Of a stretch of 64,000 nucleotides of DNA, positions 9,070-18,030 are shown one piece after another; within the stretch, counting starts at the first letter, position 1; every line of letters begins with the position of its first letter. Both the position numbers and the translations under genes were made by a program. The notes beneath the pieces were generated by a model that saw only the letters and a list, made by a program, of their open reading frames with translations, was not told the origin of the DNA and did no database searches. Source of the DNA: Oscillospiraceae bacterium (GTDB lineage: Bacteria; Bacillota; Clostridia; Oscillospirales; Oscillospiraceae); NCBI GenBank assembly GCA_022846095.1, contig AP025583.1, positions 3,373,279-3,437,278 of the forward strand, in the 5' to 3' direction.

Positions 9070-9087
9070 GCGCAGCGCCGGAGGGGT

Positions 9088-9942
9088 CTAACCCCCCAGC
9101 TCCTCCGCGATCCGCCGCCCCGTGGGCGTGGCGGCCAGCCCGCCCAAACCGGTCTCCCGCAGGGAGGCGGGCAAGGCGTCGCCCACGGCGCGCATGGCGT
9201 CGATGACCTCGTCGCAGGGGATGGCGGAGGTCAGGCCCGCCAAGGCCATCTCGGCGCAGGCCAGGGCGTTCACCGCCCCCATCACGTTGCGCTTGACGCA
9301 GGGCACCTCCACCAGCCCGGCCACCGGGTCGCACACCAGGCCCAGGGTGTTGGCCAGGGCCATGGCGCAGGCGTGGGCGCTGGCGTCCGGCGCGCCCCCC
9401 ATCACCGCCGTCAGGGCGGCGGCGGCCATGCCGGAGGCGGAACCCACCTCGGCCTGGCAGCCCCCCTCGGCCCCCGAGATGGAGGCCCGGGAGGCGATGA
9501 CCTGCCCGAAGCCCGCGGCCACGTAGAGGGCCTGTACCATCTGCGCCTCGTCCAGGCCGTCCCGCCGCCGCAGGGGCAGCAGCACGGCGGGCAGCACGCC
9601 GCTGGCCCCCGCCGTGGGGGCGGCCACGATGCGGCGCATACAGGCGTTGCACTCCCCGGTCTTGAGGGCGGCGGCGATGACCTGCCGCAGGAAGGGGCCG
9701 CACAGGCCCCCGTCCTTCTCCTCCAGCCGGGCCCCCTCGCCGCCCACCAGGCCGCTGTGGGAGCGCAGGAGCGGGTCGTACCCGGCCTCGGCCCCCTCCA
9801 TGGCCCGCCACAGGGCGGACATCTGGGCCCAGGACTCCTCCGCCGTGGTCCCACGGTCGATCACGTCGTCCTCCTGCACCGCGCGCCAAACAGGCTTGTC
9901 CTGCGCCGCGCGCAGGAGGTTTTCCACCGATGTAAAGGCCAT
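9088..9942 (-). CDS. sdaAA: L-serine ammonia-lyase, iron-sulfur-dependent, subunit alpha
   Basis: Catalytic subunit of the [4Fe-4S] L-serine dehydratase, which turns L-serine into pyruvate and ammonia. It contains ECNACMRRIVAAPTAGASG, with family cysteines for the cluster, and later CDPVAGLVEVPC and the GAEGGCQAEVG loop. The start is the ATG at 9942 (MAFTSVEN), 1 bp after the stop of the beta subunit; 284 residues is the usual length. It completes a two-subunit enzyme with the gene just upstream. The enzyme is oxygen-sensitive, which fits an anaerobe. Confidence 0.95.
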   Translation of the reverse strand: MAFTSVENLLRAAQDKPVWRAVQEDDVIDRGTTAEESWAQMSALWRAMEGAEAGYDPLLRSHSGLVGGEGARLEEKDGGLCGPFLRQVIAAALKTGECNACMRRIVAAPTAGASGVLPAVLLPLRRRDGLDEAQMVQALYVAAGFGQVIASRASISGAEGGCQAEVGSASGMAAAALTAVMGGAPDASAHACAMALANTLGLVCDPVAGLVEVPCVKRNVMGAVNALACAEMALAGLTSAIPCDEVIDAMRAVGDALPASLRETGLGGLAATPTGRRIAEELGG

Positions 9943-9943
9943 A

Positions 9944-10618
9944 CTACGCTTCCTCCCCAACCCGCATATCCAGATAGGTGACGCCCACGATGCCCGGGCA
10001 GGCCCGCAGCTCGTCAATGGCCTCGCGCCAGATGGCCTGGTCGCTCTCGATGACCATGATGGCCAGGCCCCCCCGCATGTTGCGGTAGAGCTTCATGGTG
10101 GCGATGTTCACCTGCCGGCGGGAGAGGATGTTCGCCACCTCCGCCACCTGGCCGGGCCGGTCCTCGTTGCGCACGATAAGGGTGGGGTAGTCCCCGGTGA
10201 AGGAGGCCTCCAGCCCGTCCACCGCGCACACCTTCACCCGGCCGCCCCCCAGGGAGGAGGCCACGACCTCCAGTTCCCGCCCGTCCGCGGCGCTCAGGCG
10301 CAGCAGCACCGTGTTGGGGTGGGCCCCCCGCAACACCGTCTTGCCGAACTGGAACGCGAGCCCCGCCTCCGCCGCCAGGGCGAAGGAGCTTGGGATGCGG
10401 GGGTCATCCGGCCCCATGCCCAGCAGGCCGGCCACCAGGGCCCGGTCGGTGCCGTGTCCGCTGCCCGTGGCGGCGAAGGAGCCGTGGAGCAGCAGCTCCG
10501 CCCGCGCCGGGGGCGCGCCCAGCAGCTTGCGGGCGATCAGTCCGATGCGGCAGGCCCCCGCCGTGTGGGAGGAAGACGGACCCACCATGACGGGGCCCAT
10601 AATATCAAAAATGGTCAA
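9944..10618 (-). CDS. sdaAB: L-serine ammonia-lyase, iron-sulfur-dependent, subunit beta
   Basis: 224 residues starting FDIMGPVMVGPSSSHTAGA, the signature of the beta domain, and ending in an ACT domain (about residues 148-220, LIVRNEDRPGQVAEVANIL) that usually senses serine. A TTG start follows AAGGAAGTGCGCAA. It is translated ahead of sdaAA with one base between the genes. Upstream are a small XRE regulator and an amidohydrolase in the same direction. Confidence 0.95.
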   Translation of the reverse strand: MTIFDIMGPVMVGPSSSHTAGACRIGLIARKLLGAPPARAELLLHGSFAATGSGHGTDRALVAGLLGMGPDDPRIPSSFALAAEAGLAFQFGKTVLRGAHPNTVLLRLSAADGRELEVVASSLGGGRVKVCAVDGLEASFTGDYPTLIVRNEDRPGQVAEVANILSRRQVNIATMKLYRNMRGGLAIMVIESDQAIWREAIDELRACPGIVGVTYLDMRVGEEA

Positions 10619-10659
10619 TTGCGCACTTCCTTTCTGGGCATTTCACGAACCGCGCCCAC

Positions 10660-10869
10660 TCACCGCTCGTCGCCACGCCCGGTGAGATAGTCCAGTGAGA
10701 CGGCGAAGTAATCCGCCATGGCAAGCAGGCCGTAATAGTCCGGCACATGTTCCCCGGACTCATAGTACTGGCAGGTGCGGATAGACACCCCCAGCTCCTT
10801 CGCCATCTCGGTCTGCTTTAGCTCCTTTTCCTGGCGCAGCAGCCTCAACCTATCACACAGCCTGTCCAT
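10660..10869 (-). CDS. Small XRE-family HTH regulator
   Basis: A 69-residue protein that is essentially one Cro/CI-type helix-turn-helix: RLRLLRQEKELKQTEMAKEL then SIRTCQYYESGEHVPDY. It has no effector domain. It overlaps the upstream amidohydrolase gene by 17 bp and lies 41 bp before sdaAB, so it may regulate the amidohydrolase-sda unit, but its target is not shown by the sequence. Confidence 0.88.
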   Translation of the reverse strand: MDRLCDRLRLLRQEKELKQTEMAKELGVSIRTCQYYESGEHVPDYYGLLAMADYFAVSLDYLTGRGDER

Positions 10870-12409
10870 ACACCGTCTTCCCGTCCTTGACGGTCTCCAG
10901 CACCCGGATCTCCCGGATTTTCTCCGGCGCCACCGCCGTGGGGTCTGCGGAGAGGAGGACGAGGTCCGCCCGCTTGCCGGGGGCGATGCTCCCCCGCTCG
11001 CGCTCCATAAAATACTGGTATGCGGCGTTGATGGTCACCGCCCGCAGCGCCTCGTAGGGGGAGATGGTTTCCTCCGCCCCCAGCACGCGCCCGCCCCGGG
11101 TAATCCGGTTTGCGGCGCACCAGACGCTTTCTATCATATCCGGCTGGATGACCGGCGTATCCTGGTGGAGGGTGAAGGGCAGCCCCAATTCCGCCGCCGT
11201 GCGCAGGGGGCTGATGGAGGACGCCCGCTGCGCGCCGAAGTTCTCCACATGCACGTCCCCCCAATACCACACGTGGGCGGCGAAGAAGGAGGGGATAATC
11301 CCCAGCCGCGCCATCTCGGCCAGCTGCGTTCTGCGCACCAGCTGGGCGTGGATCATGACGGGGCGTATGTCCCGGATGGGCCGTCCCAGCGCCTCCTGGG
11401 CCGCGCGGCAGCAGCGGATATACTGCGCCGCCGCCGCGTCCCCGTTGCAGTGGGCCAGGATCTGCCGCCCCTGGGACAGGGCGGTTTTGACGAAGGCCAG
11501 CACCTCGGCGTCGGTGTAGATGGGATAGCCCGTATACGCGCCGTCCCCGCCCAGGTAGGGCTCCAGCATCCAGGCGGTGCGCCCCTGGGGGGAGCCGTCC
11601 AGGAAGATCTTGTAGCCCCCGATCCCCGGCCTGCCCGCCAGCTCCGGGGCGTTTTTCTCGTCTGCGTAGCCCACCACGTCGATGGTGAGCCCCGCGCCGG
11701 AGAACAGCCCGTAGCGCCCGGCGTCGGTCAGCCCGTCCTGGGCCAGCACGATGCCGTGGGAGAAGTAGACCTCCTGGGCCGCGCGGATGCCCGCGTAGGG
11801 GTCCTCCCCCGCCGCCGGGGGCATCTGCGCCGCCAGGGAGGTGAACGCCGTCTCCTCCAGATAGCCGCTGGGGGTGCGCCCGTCCGCCTCCCGGCCGATT
11901 TTGCCGCCGGGCGGGTCGGGGGTGTCCGCCGTGATCCCCATCGCCGCCAGGGCGGCGGTGTTCAGCACCCCCATGTGGCCTGAGGCGTGGGTGATCATCA
12001 CGGGATTGTCCGGCAGGGCCGCGTCCAGGGCGCGGCGGTCCGGGTGGGCGCGCTCGTCCAGCACGTTGTGGTCGTACCCGAAGCCCACGACCCACGCTCC
12101 GGGCGCCATGCCCTTCCCGTCCCGGAAGGCGCGCAGGATCGCCCCGATCTCCGCCCAGGAGCCCGCCGCCCCCAGCTGGGCCAGGCCCAGGGTGGAGGCC
12201 AGGGCGGTGATGTGGCTGTGGGGGTCCAGAAAGGCGGGCAGCAGGGCACGCCCGGCCAGATCCCGGCGCTGTGCGCCCGGGGCGCGGGCCTCCAGCGCGG
12301 CCAGATCGCCCAACGCTTCAATCCGGTCCCCGTCAACCAGCACGGCCCGGGGGGCCGGGCCGGGCTCCATGGTCAGGATGGGCCCGCCGAAGTAGATTGT
12401 CTTTTGCAT
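10853..12409 (-). CDS. Amidohydrolase (YtcJ-like, amidohydrolase_3)
   Basis: 518 residues starting at the ATG at 12409 after GGAGGTGCGAG. It has the metal-dependent hydrolase layout: a small beta domain (IYFGGPILTM), the HxH metal motif in LDPHSHI, AHCNGD and FTLHQDTPV, and the closing GKRADLVLLSADP. YtcJ-type enzymes hydrolyse amide or imine bonds in varied small molecules; the substrate is unknown. It overlaps the XRE gene and precedes sdaAB/sdaAA, so a product feeding into serine or ammonia metabolism is conceivable. Confidence 0.87.
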   Translation of the reverse strand: MQKTIYFGGPILTMEPGPAPRAVLVDGDRIEALGDLAALEARAPGAQRRDLAGRALLPAFLDPHSHITALASTLGLAQLGAAGSWAEIGAILRAFRDGKGMAPGAWVVGFGYDHNVLDERAHPDRRALDAALPDNPVMITHASGHMGVLNTAALAAMGITADTPDPPGGKIGREADGRTPSGYLEETAFTSLAAQMPPAAGEDPYAGIRAAQEVYFSHGIVLAQDGLTDAGRYGLFSGAGLTIDVVGYADEKNAPELAGRPGIGGYKIFLDGSPQGRTAWMLEPYLGGDGAYTGYPIYTDAEVLAFVKTALSQGRQILAHCNGDAAAAQYIRCCRAAQEALGRPIRDIRPVMIHAQLVRRTQLAEMARLGIIPSFFAAHVWYWGDVHVENFGAQRASSISPLRTAAELGLPFTLHQDTPVIQPDMIESVWCAANRITRGGRVLGAEETISPYEALRAVTINAAYQYFMERERGSIAPGKRADLVLLSADPTAVAPEKIREIRVLETVKDGKTVYGQAV

Positions 12410-12475
12410 CTCGCACCTCCATTTGTACGGGCGTATCTGTGTTTCCACCCCTACTATGTACGTTTGGCGCGCGGT

Positions 12476-14041
12476 TTACTCCCCGTCCCGCATGTCCTTG
12501 CACTGCTTTTCCAGGGCGTACTGCACCCCGGCGCTGTCGTTTTCGTCGCACAGGGCCACCAGCACGTCCCCGGCGCGCAGCACCGTGCCGCCCCGGGGCA
12601 CGATCTCCCCCTCGCCCCGCTTGACCGAGATGATAAGGCAGCGCCCGGGCAGGTTGATCTGGGAGACCTTTTTCTCGCACAGGCTGGAGCCCAGCTGCAC
12701 CGGGGTCTCCAGAAGCACCTTCTCCCCCGTCTCGTGGTGGAACATGGGGGAGCCGTGCTTGAGCACCATGCGCCGCAGCAGCTGGTCGTAGATGGGCCGG
12801 GCCTTCAGCAGGTCGGCCACGGCGTAGGCCGTCAGGGCCGCCAGGGAGAGGAAGAGCAGGTGGGAGAAGTTGCCCGTCATCTCGGTAATGAGCAGGATGC
12901 CGGTGACCGGGGCCCGGACGATGGCGGCAAAGCAGCTCACCATGCCCAGAATCACCAGAGCCTGGAGGTTCAGCTCCATTCCCAGGGCGGCGAACACGCC
13001 GTGGAACACCCCGCCGCACAGGGAGCCCAGCACCAGCAGGGGCAGGAAGATGCCCCCCGGCACCCCGGCGGAGAAGCTGAAGATGGAAAAGCCGAATTTT
13101 ACCACAAGCACCGCGCACAGCAGCCCCAGGGGCAGCCCCGCGGCCACCTCCATGATGAGCTTGCTGCCGCCCCCCAGCACCTGGGGCAGCACGAAGGCCA
13201 GCGCCCCGGCCATGAGGAAGGGGATCACGGTGCGCAGGTAGCGGTTGTTGATTTTGTCGTAAAAGCCCTGGGCCTTGTCGATGCAGAAATTGTAGAGCAC
13301 CCCCAAAAAGCCCACCGCCAGCCCCAGCAGCATGACGATCCAGAAGTGGGACAGGGGGATGGCGATGGCCCCGGAGAAGTCGAACAGGGGCCGCAGGCCG
13401 AACACGTTGCGGGAGATGAAGTCGGCGGTGATGGAGGAGGCCATGCAGGAGAGCAGCACCTCCACGGAGAAGCTCTTGTGCACCTCCTCCAGGGAGAAGA
13501 GCACCCCCGCCAGGGGGGCGTTGAAGGCGGCGGCCAGCCCCGCGCTGGCCCCGCAGGTCATGAGCATGCGCTCCTCGGTGCGCATACGGCGGGTGACGCG
13601 GGCGAAGCCCTTGCCCGCCATGGCCCCAAGCTGGATGGAGGGACCCTCTCGGCCCAGGGAGAGGCCGGAGCCGATGGTGAGGATGCCCCCGGCGAACTTG
13701 GCCACGATGACCCGCCACCATTTCTGGGTAAAATAGCCCTGGAGCTCCCCGTCCACCTGGGGGATGCCCGATCCGGCGATCATAGGCTCCCATTTGAGCA
13801 GCAGCGCGGTGCCCCCCGCGGCCAGCAGCAGCACGGCGAACCACACGGGCACGGCCCAGGGGTGGGCCCCCGCGTAGGCCACCGCCGTGTGCATCAGCTC
13901 CTCCACCCGCTCCAGCACCAGCCGGAACAGGACCACCAGCAGGCCCGCCGCCGCGCCCACGCCCACGCCCTCCAGCACCACGCGGTACCGGATCTCGCCG
14001 AACCGCTTCACCGTTTTCGCCACGGTATGGATACGTTCCAT
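12476..14041 (-). CDS. ClC-type chloride channel/antiporter with C-terminal TrkA-C domain
   Basis: 521 residues. The ClC signatures are all present: GSGIPQVDG (chloride-coordinating Ser), GREGPSIQLG with the gating Glu, and GGIFLPLLVLGSLCGG. About ten to twelve membrane helices fill residues 25-430. The last 70 residues (LPGRCLIISVKRGEG to LVALCDEND) match an RCK/TrkA-C ligand domain, a common fusion in bacterial ClC proteins. The ATG at 14041 follows GGAGGGTGTTTG. It is divergently transcribed from the CorC-like gene. Confidence 0.94.
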   Translation of the reverse strand: MERIHTVAKTVKRFGEIRYRVVLEGVGVGAAAGLLVVLFRLVLERVEELMHTAVAYAGAHPWAVPVWFAVLLLAAGGTALLLKWEPMIAGSGIPQVDGELQGYFTQKWWRVIVAKFAGGILTIGSGLSLGREGPSIQLGAMAGKGFARVTRRMRTEERMLMTCGASAGLAAAFNAPLAGVLFSLEEVHKSFSVEVLLSCMASSITADFISRNVFGLRPLFDFSGAIAIPLSHFWIVMLLGLAVGFLGVLYNFCIDKAQGFYDKINNRYLRTVIPFLMAGALAFVLPQVLGGGSKLIMEVAAGLPLGLLCAVLVVKFGFSIFSFSAGVPGGIFLPLLVLGSLCGGVFHGVFAALGMELNLQALVILGMVSCFAAIVRAPVTGILLITEMTGNFSHLLFLSLAALTAYAVADLLKARPIYDQLLRRMVLKHGSPMFHHETGEKVLLETPVQLGSSLCEKKVSQINLPGRCLIISVKRGEGEIVPRGGTVLRAGDVLVALCDENDSAGVQYALEKQCKDMRDGE

Positions 14042-14092
14042 CAAACACCCTCCAGCGCCAATCCTTTGGCAAACAGCAATCACACGGCAGAT

Positions 14093-14121
14093 ATTATATC
14101 ATGCGTTCAGGATTTTTGCAC
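14093..14121 (-). promoter_or_regulatory. Candidate sigma-A promoter for the ClC gene
   Basis: On the minus strand a perfect -10 TATAAT (14098-14093) lies 17 bases from GTGCAA (14121-14116), a 3/6 match to the -35 consensus, about 50 bases before the start codon. Confidence 0.5.
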
Positions 14122-14148
14122 TTCGATGATGTATTTTTTTAGAAACTA

Positions 14149-14157
14149 TGCTATACT
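14149..14157 (+). promoter_or_regulatory. Candidate extended -10 promoter for the CorC-like gene
   Basis: TGCTATACT is an extended -10 element (TGnTATACT) 49 bases before the TTG start. No good -35 is seen at 16-18 bases. Confidence 0.45.
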
Positions 14158-14205
14158 GCTGTCGTATCCCAAAATTGTCAGCTTTATTTTTAAGGAGGAA
14201 TCATT

Positions 14206-15555
14206 TTGCAACCGCCCCCGCCGTTATGGCCCCAGATCCTTTTACAGGTCATACTTATCTTCGTCAACGCCTTTTTCGCCGCAACTGAAATCGCCGTCAT
14301 CTCCCTCAACGAGGCCGTTCTGCGCCGGGAGGCGGAGGACGGGGATAAAAAATCGGCCCGGCTGCTGAAGATCGTGGAGGCCCCCACCCGCTTCCTCTCC
14401 ACCATCCAGATCGCCATCACCCTGGCGGGCTTCCTGGGCGCGGCCTTTGCCGCGGACAACTTCGCCAGCCGGATTTCCGGGTGGGTGGACACCCGCTACG
14501 TCCTGAGCGCCGCCCAGCTCTCCGCCGTGCAGACCCTGTCCGTGGTGGTCATCACCCTGGTGCTCTCCTTCTTCACCCTGGTGCTGGGCGAGCTGGTGCC
14601 CAAGCGCCTGGCCATGCAGAAGCCCGAGAAGGTCTCCCGCGCCTCCGCGGGGGTGGTCAGCGTCCTGGCCGAGGTACTGCGCCCGCTGATCTGGCTGCTC
14701 ACCGTGTCCACCAACGGCGTGCTGCGCCTGCTACGCATCGACCCCAACGCCGAGGCAGACGAGGTCTCCGAGGAGGAGATCCGCATGATGGTGGACATCG
14801 GCGAGGAGAAGGGCGCCATCGAGACCGGCGAGAAGGAAATGATTGAAAATATCTTTGAGTTCAACAACCTCACCGCCGAGGACGTGATGATCCACCGCAC
14901 CGACGTGGTGATGCTCTGGGCCGAGGACACCGACGAGGAGATCGTGCGCACCATCGAGGAGACGGGCCTGTCCCGCTACCCGGTCTACGAGGAGGACGCC
15001 GACGACGTGGTGGGCATCCTCAACAGCCGGGACTATTTCCTCAACGCCCGCCGCCCGGACCCCCGCCCCATGCGGGAGCTGCTGCGGGAGGCCTATTTCG
15101 TCCCCGAGTCGGTCCGGGCCGACATCCTCTTCCGCGACATGCAGAGCCGCAAGGTCCACATCGCCATCGTGGTGGACGAGTACGGCGGCACCTCCGGCCT
15201 TATCACCATGGAGGACCTGCTGGAGGAGATCGTGGGCAATATCTACGACGAGTTCGACCCCCAGGACGAGCAGGAGATCGTGGCGCTGGGCGACAACCTG
15301 TGGCGCATCGCCGGCTCCGCCGACCTGGAGGACGTGGCCGAGGCCCTGGACGTGGACCTGCCGGAGGACGAGGACGCCGAGACCCTGGGGGGCTTGGTGT
15401 ACGCCCAGCTCTCGGTCATCCCCGAGGACGGCAGCCACCCCGAGGTGGACGCCTACGGCCTGCACATCCGGGTGGAGGAGCTCTCTGACCGCCGAGTGGA
15501 GTGGGCCTCCGTGTCCAAGCTGCCCCAGGGCGGCGGGGACGGCAAGGACGCATAA
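14206..15555 (+). CDS. CorC/HlyC-type transporter: DUF21, CBS pair, CorC_HlyC domains
   Basis: 449 residues. Residues 1-180 form a DUF21 membrane domain with four helices ([28 protein letters not shown]). A CBS pair covers about 215-330 ([34 protein letters not shown]), and a CorC_HlyC domain follows to about 435. Such proteins are linked to magnesium or cobalt efflux and to membrane integrity; older annotations call them haemolysins. The TTG start follows AAGGAGGAATCATT. A strong terminator follows the gene. Confidence 0.93.
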   Translation: MQPPPPLWPQILLQVILIFVNAFFAATEIAVISLNEAVLRREAEDGDKKSARLLKIVEAPTRFLSTIQIAITLAGFLGAAFAADNFASRISGWVDTRYVLSAAQLSAVQTLSVVVITLVLSFFTLVLGELVPKRLAMQKPEKVSRASAGVVSVLAEVLRPLIWLLTVSTNGVLRLLRIDPNAEADEVSEEEIRMMVDIGEEKGAIETGEKEMIENIFEFNNLTAEDVMIHRTDVVMLWAEDTDEEIVRTIEETGLSRYPVYEEDADDVVGILNSRDYFLNARRPDPRPMRELLREAYFVPESVRADILFRDMQSRKVHIAIVVDEYGGTSGLITMEDLLEEIVGNIYDEFDPQDEQEIVALGDNLWRIAGSADLEDVAEALDVDLPEDEDAETLGGLVYAQLSVIPEDGSHPEVDAYGLHIRVEELSDRRVEWASVSKLPQGGGDGKDA

Positions 15556-15559
15556 AACC

Positions 15560-15591
15560 GCGCAGGGCGGGGGAATTCCCCCGCCCTGCGC
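15560..15591 (+). terminator. Terminator after the CorC-like gene
   Basis: Fourteen-base GC-rich stem (15560-15573 / 15578-15591) with an AATT loop, followed by TTAATTATT. It begins about 5 bases after the stop codon. Confidence 0.75.
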
Positions 15592-15607
15592 TTAATTATT
15601 AGTGCCG

Positions 15608-15756
15608 CTTAGGCGGATAAGGCAAACAAGGGGCGGCGGGGGCAAGCCCCCGCCCTACGTCATTGCGAGGGCCGCAGGCCCGCGGCAATCCGTCCCATCC
15701 CCGTACCGTAGGGGCGATTCACGAATCGCCCGTTCTCCATCGGCCGCCTTATCCCC
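15608..15756. repeat. Short copy of the composite intergenic repeat
   Basis: Starts with CTTAGGCGGATAAGGC and ends near GGCCGCCTTATCC, so the ends are inverted copies. Inside are a hairpin of CGGGGGC/GCCCCCG (about 15637-15652), a segment ATTGCGAGG..CGGCAATCCGTC (15662-15694) and the hairpin GGGCGATTC/GAATCGCCC (15712-15731). The same blocks recur at about 33, 47 and 56 kb. No coding sequence is seen in it. Confidence 0.8.
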
Positions 15757-15843
15757 CCAGGCTGCAGCAACGACACGTTCGCACTGTGCTTTTGGCACGG
15801 TTCTTGCATTTCTTTTCCATATACTAAGGAGGAGGCGGTCAAA

Positions 15844-16926
15844 TTGGGCTATCCCCTGCTGGAGATCGACCTGGCGAAGGTACGGCGCAACGTGGAGGAG
15901 GTGGTCGCCCGCTGCCGCGCCCACGGCGTTTCGGTGGCGGGCGTGGTGAAGGGCTACAGCGGCCTGCCCGAGCTCTCCCGGATGCTGGAGGAGGGGGGCT
16001 GCGCCCAGCTGGCCTCCGCCCGGCTCAGCCAGCTCGCCGCGGCCCGCCGCGCCGGGCTGCGCGGGCCCTTCATGCTCATCCGCATCCCCATGCCCTCGGA
16101 GCTTGCCCAGGTGGTGGAGCTGTGCCGGTACAGCCTGCACAGTGAGCGCGCCGTGCTGGACGCGCTGGAGGCCGAGTGCGCGCGCCAGGGCCGCGAGCAC
16201 AGCGTGATCCTCATGGCGGAGCTGGGAGATCTGCGGGAGGGGGTCTGGGGCCGGGAGGCCCTGGAGGGCCTCTGCCTGCACGTGGAGCGGGAGCTGCCCC
16301 ACCTGCGCCTGGCGGGCGTCGGGGCCAACCTGGGCTGCTACGGCTCCATCCGCTGCACCACGGAGAAGATGGAGGAGCTGGTCTCCCTGGCCGAGGGGGT
16401 GGAGCGTTCCCTCGGCCGGCGGCTGGAGCTCATTTCCGGCGGGGCCACCAACGCCTACGTGCTGATGGAGCGGGGCGGGCTCCCGGCGCGGATCAACCAC
16501 CTGCGCATCGGCGGGGGCATGGTGCTGGGCCGGGACATGGCGGAGAACTACGGGGATCCCTTCGACTACATCGCCAAGGACGCCTTCACCCTCAAGGCCC
16601 AGGTGGTGGAGGTGGGGCGCAAGCCCAGCCACCCGGTGGGGGAGATCTTCCGGGACAGCTTTGGGGAGGGCACCCGCTACGAGGACCGGGGGGAGCGGCT
16701 GCGGGCCCTGGCGGCGGCGGGCAAGGTGGACTACTACTCCCCCGCCAAGATCATCCCCCGGCTGCCCGGCGTCCAGGTGCTGGGGGCCAGCAGCGACCAC
16801 ACCATCCTGGATGTGGAGGACTGCCCCGTGCCCGTCCGGGCCGGGGATATTCTGGAGTTCGATCTCCGCTACCCGGCCATGGCCTTCCTCACCGCCGGGC
16901 GGGATGTGGAAATCCGCTACGTGTAA
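15844..16926 (+). CDS. Orr-like amino acid (ornithine-type) racemase, PLP-dependent
   Basis: 360 residues with the alanine-racemase N-terminal barrel fold. Lys36 in AGVVKGYSG is the expected PLP lysine. Further matches to the ornithine racemase of amino-acid-fermenting clostridia are LIRIPMPSEL, AELGDLREG, GVGANLGCYG, ISGGATNAY and LGASSDHTILDV. Orr interconverts L- and D-ornithine in oxidative ornithine breakdown, but no other ornithine pathway gene is in the window, so the substrate is open. The TTG start follows AAGGAGGAGGCGGTCAAA. The gene stands alone between a repeat and a terminator. Confidence 0.85.
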   Translation: MGYPLLEIDLAKVRRNVEEVVARCRAHGVSVAGVVKGYSGLPELSRMLEEGGCAQLASARLSQLAAARRAGLRGPFMLIRIPMPSELAQVVELCRYSLHSERAVLDALEAECARQGREHSVILMAELGDLREGVWGREALEGLCLHVERELPHLRLAGVGANLGCYGSIRCTTEKMEELVSLAEGVERSLGRRLELISGGATNAYVLMERGGLPARINHLRIGGGMVLGRDMAENYGDPFDYIAKDAFTLKAQVVEVGRKPSHPVGEIFRDSFGEGTRYEDRGERLRALAAAGKVDYYSPAKIIPRLPGVQVLGASSDHTILDVEDCPVPVRAGDILEFDLRYPAMAFLTAGRDVEIRYV

Positions 16927-16930
16927 AAAT

Positions 16931-16976
16931 CCGCCGGAAACCGGGCAGAGCGCCCGGTTTCCGGCGGTGGTTTTTT
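16931..16976 (+). terminator. Strong bidirectional terminator
   Basis: Long stem 16931-16946 / 16951-16967 followed by TTTTTT on the plus strand; the minus strand has ATTTTTAC. It ends the racemase gene and probably also the converging NUDIX gene. Confidence 0.88.
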
Positions 16977-16981
16977 GTCTT

Positions 16982-17545
16982 TCAGCCAATGAGCTCCCTG
17001 GCCCGCGCCAGCAGCTTGGTGTACACAAAGTCCATCTGCCACTCGTTGGTGTACGCCAGCAGCTTGTCCGCCGGGAGCCAGCCCACCCGGGTGTTCTCCC
17101 CCTCCCGGACGGCCAGCGCGTCTGCCTCGTCGGCCACCAGGAGGTAGGACACGTTGAGGTGCTGGTGGCTGGGCACGTACTTCCCCCGCTTCACGTGGCC
17201 CCAGACGGGGAGGATGTCCACCGAGGCGGCGGCCTGGGACAGGAGCCGGAGATGCTCCACGCCGGTCTCCTCCCGGGCCTCCCGCAGGGCCACGGCGCGC
17301 AGGTCCCCGTCCCCGTCGGCGTGGCCGCCGGTCCAGGCCCACACCTTAAAGATGTTGTGGTGGGCCATGAGTACGCGGGTGGCGTCAGCGTTGACCACAA
17401 AGCCGGAGCTGGTGAGGTGGGCGATCTCGTTGTCCCGGGTGAGGATATTGTCCGGAAACAGCCGGATATACTCCAGAATCATGCGCTTGTCGGCCGCCTC
17501 CCCCTCGTCCCGGGGGACGTAGGCGCGGATCTCGTCCAGATACAT
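16982..17545 (-). CDS. NUDIX hydrolase
   Basis: 187 residues. The NUDIX box is GGHADGDGDLRAVALREA continued by REETGV, with an Asp where the first Glu is usual. NUDIX enzymes cut nucleoside diphosphates linked to another group. The start ATG at 17545 follows AGGAGGGTTTGAGC, immediately after folA. Being third in a thyA-folA operon suggests a nucleotide or folate-related substrate, but this is inference. Confidence 0.9.
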   Translation of the reverse strand: MYLDEIRAYVPRDEGEAADKRMILEYIRLFPDNILTRDNEIAHLTSSGFVVNADATRVLMAHHNIFKVWAWTGGHADGDGDLRAVALREAREETGVEHLRLLSQAAASVDILPVWGHVKRGKYVPSHQHLNVSYLLVADEADALAVREGENTRVGWLPADKLLAYTNEWQMDFVYTKLLARARELIG

Positions 17546-17547
17546 GC

Positions 17548-18027
17548 TCAAACCCTCCTGCGGTACGTCAGATAGCGGAAGCTGACCCCGCCCTCCTCGA
17601 AGGGGCCCTCCTCCTCCGCCACGGCCCACTCCGGGTCCTCGTCCAGGTTGGGGAACCAGGCGTCGGCGGGGTAGGCGGCGTCGATCTTGGTCACGTAGGC
17701 GGTGTCGCACCGGGGCAGCAGGGCGCGGTACACACTCTCCCCCCCCACCACGAAGGCGTCCTCCGGCGCGGCGGCGCAGAGCCCGGCCATGCCGGGGCAG
17801 ATCTCCGCCCCCTCGGCCCGCAGCCCCTCCTGCCGGGAGAGCACCAAGTTGCGCCTGCCGGGCAGGGGCCGCCCGCCGGGGAAGGTTGCCAGGGTCTTGC
17901 GCCCCAGCACCACCGCGTGGCCCATGGTCAGGGCCTTGAAGCGCTTGAGATCGGCGGAGAGGTACACAAGCTGGTCCCCGTCCCGCCCGATGGCCCAGTT
18001 TCGGTCCACCGCAACAATGACATTCAT
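17548..18027 (-). CDS. folA: Dihydrofolate reductase
   Basis: 159 residues. It opens MNVIVAVDRNWAIGRDG, followed by the NADPH-binding MGHAVVLGRKTLATFP and the late VVGGESVYRALL. It reduces dihydrofolate with NADPH and regenerates the folate oxidised by thymidylate synthase, whose gene ends 3 bp upstream. The active-site acidic residue expected near position 27 is present as Asp in LSADLKRFK. Confidence 0.95.
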   Translation of the reverse strand: MNVIVAVDRNWAIGRDGDQLVYLSADLKRFKALTMGHAVVLGRKTLATFPGGRPLPGRRNLVLSRQEGLRAEGAEICPGMAGLCAAAPEDAFVVGGESVYRALLPRCDTAYVTKIDAAYPADAWFPNLDEDPEWAVAEEEGPFEEGGVSFRYLTYRRRV

Positions 18028-18030
18028 ATC

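Noticed and set aside
15792-15825. Possible promoter (TTGCAT and TATACT) before the Orr-like gene
   Set aside because: The spacer would be 10 bases, and transcription would begin inside the ribosome binding site. The other -35 candidate gives 22 bases.
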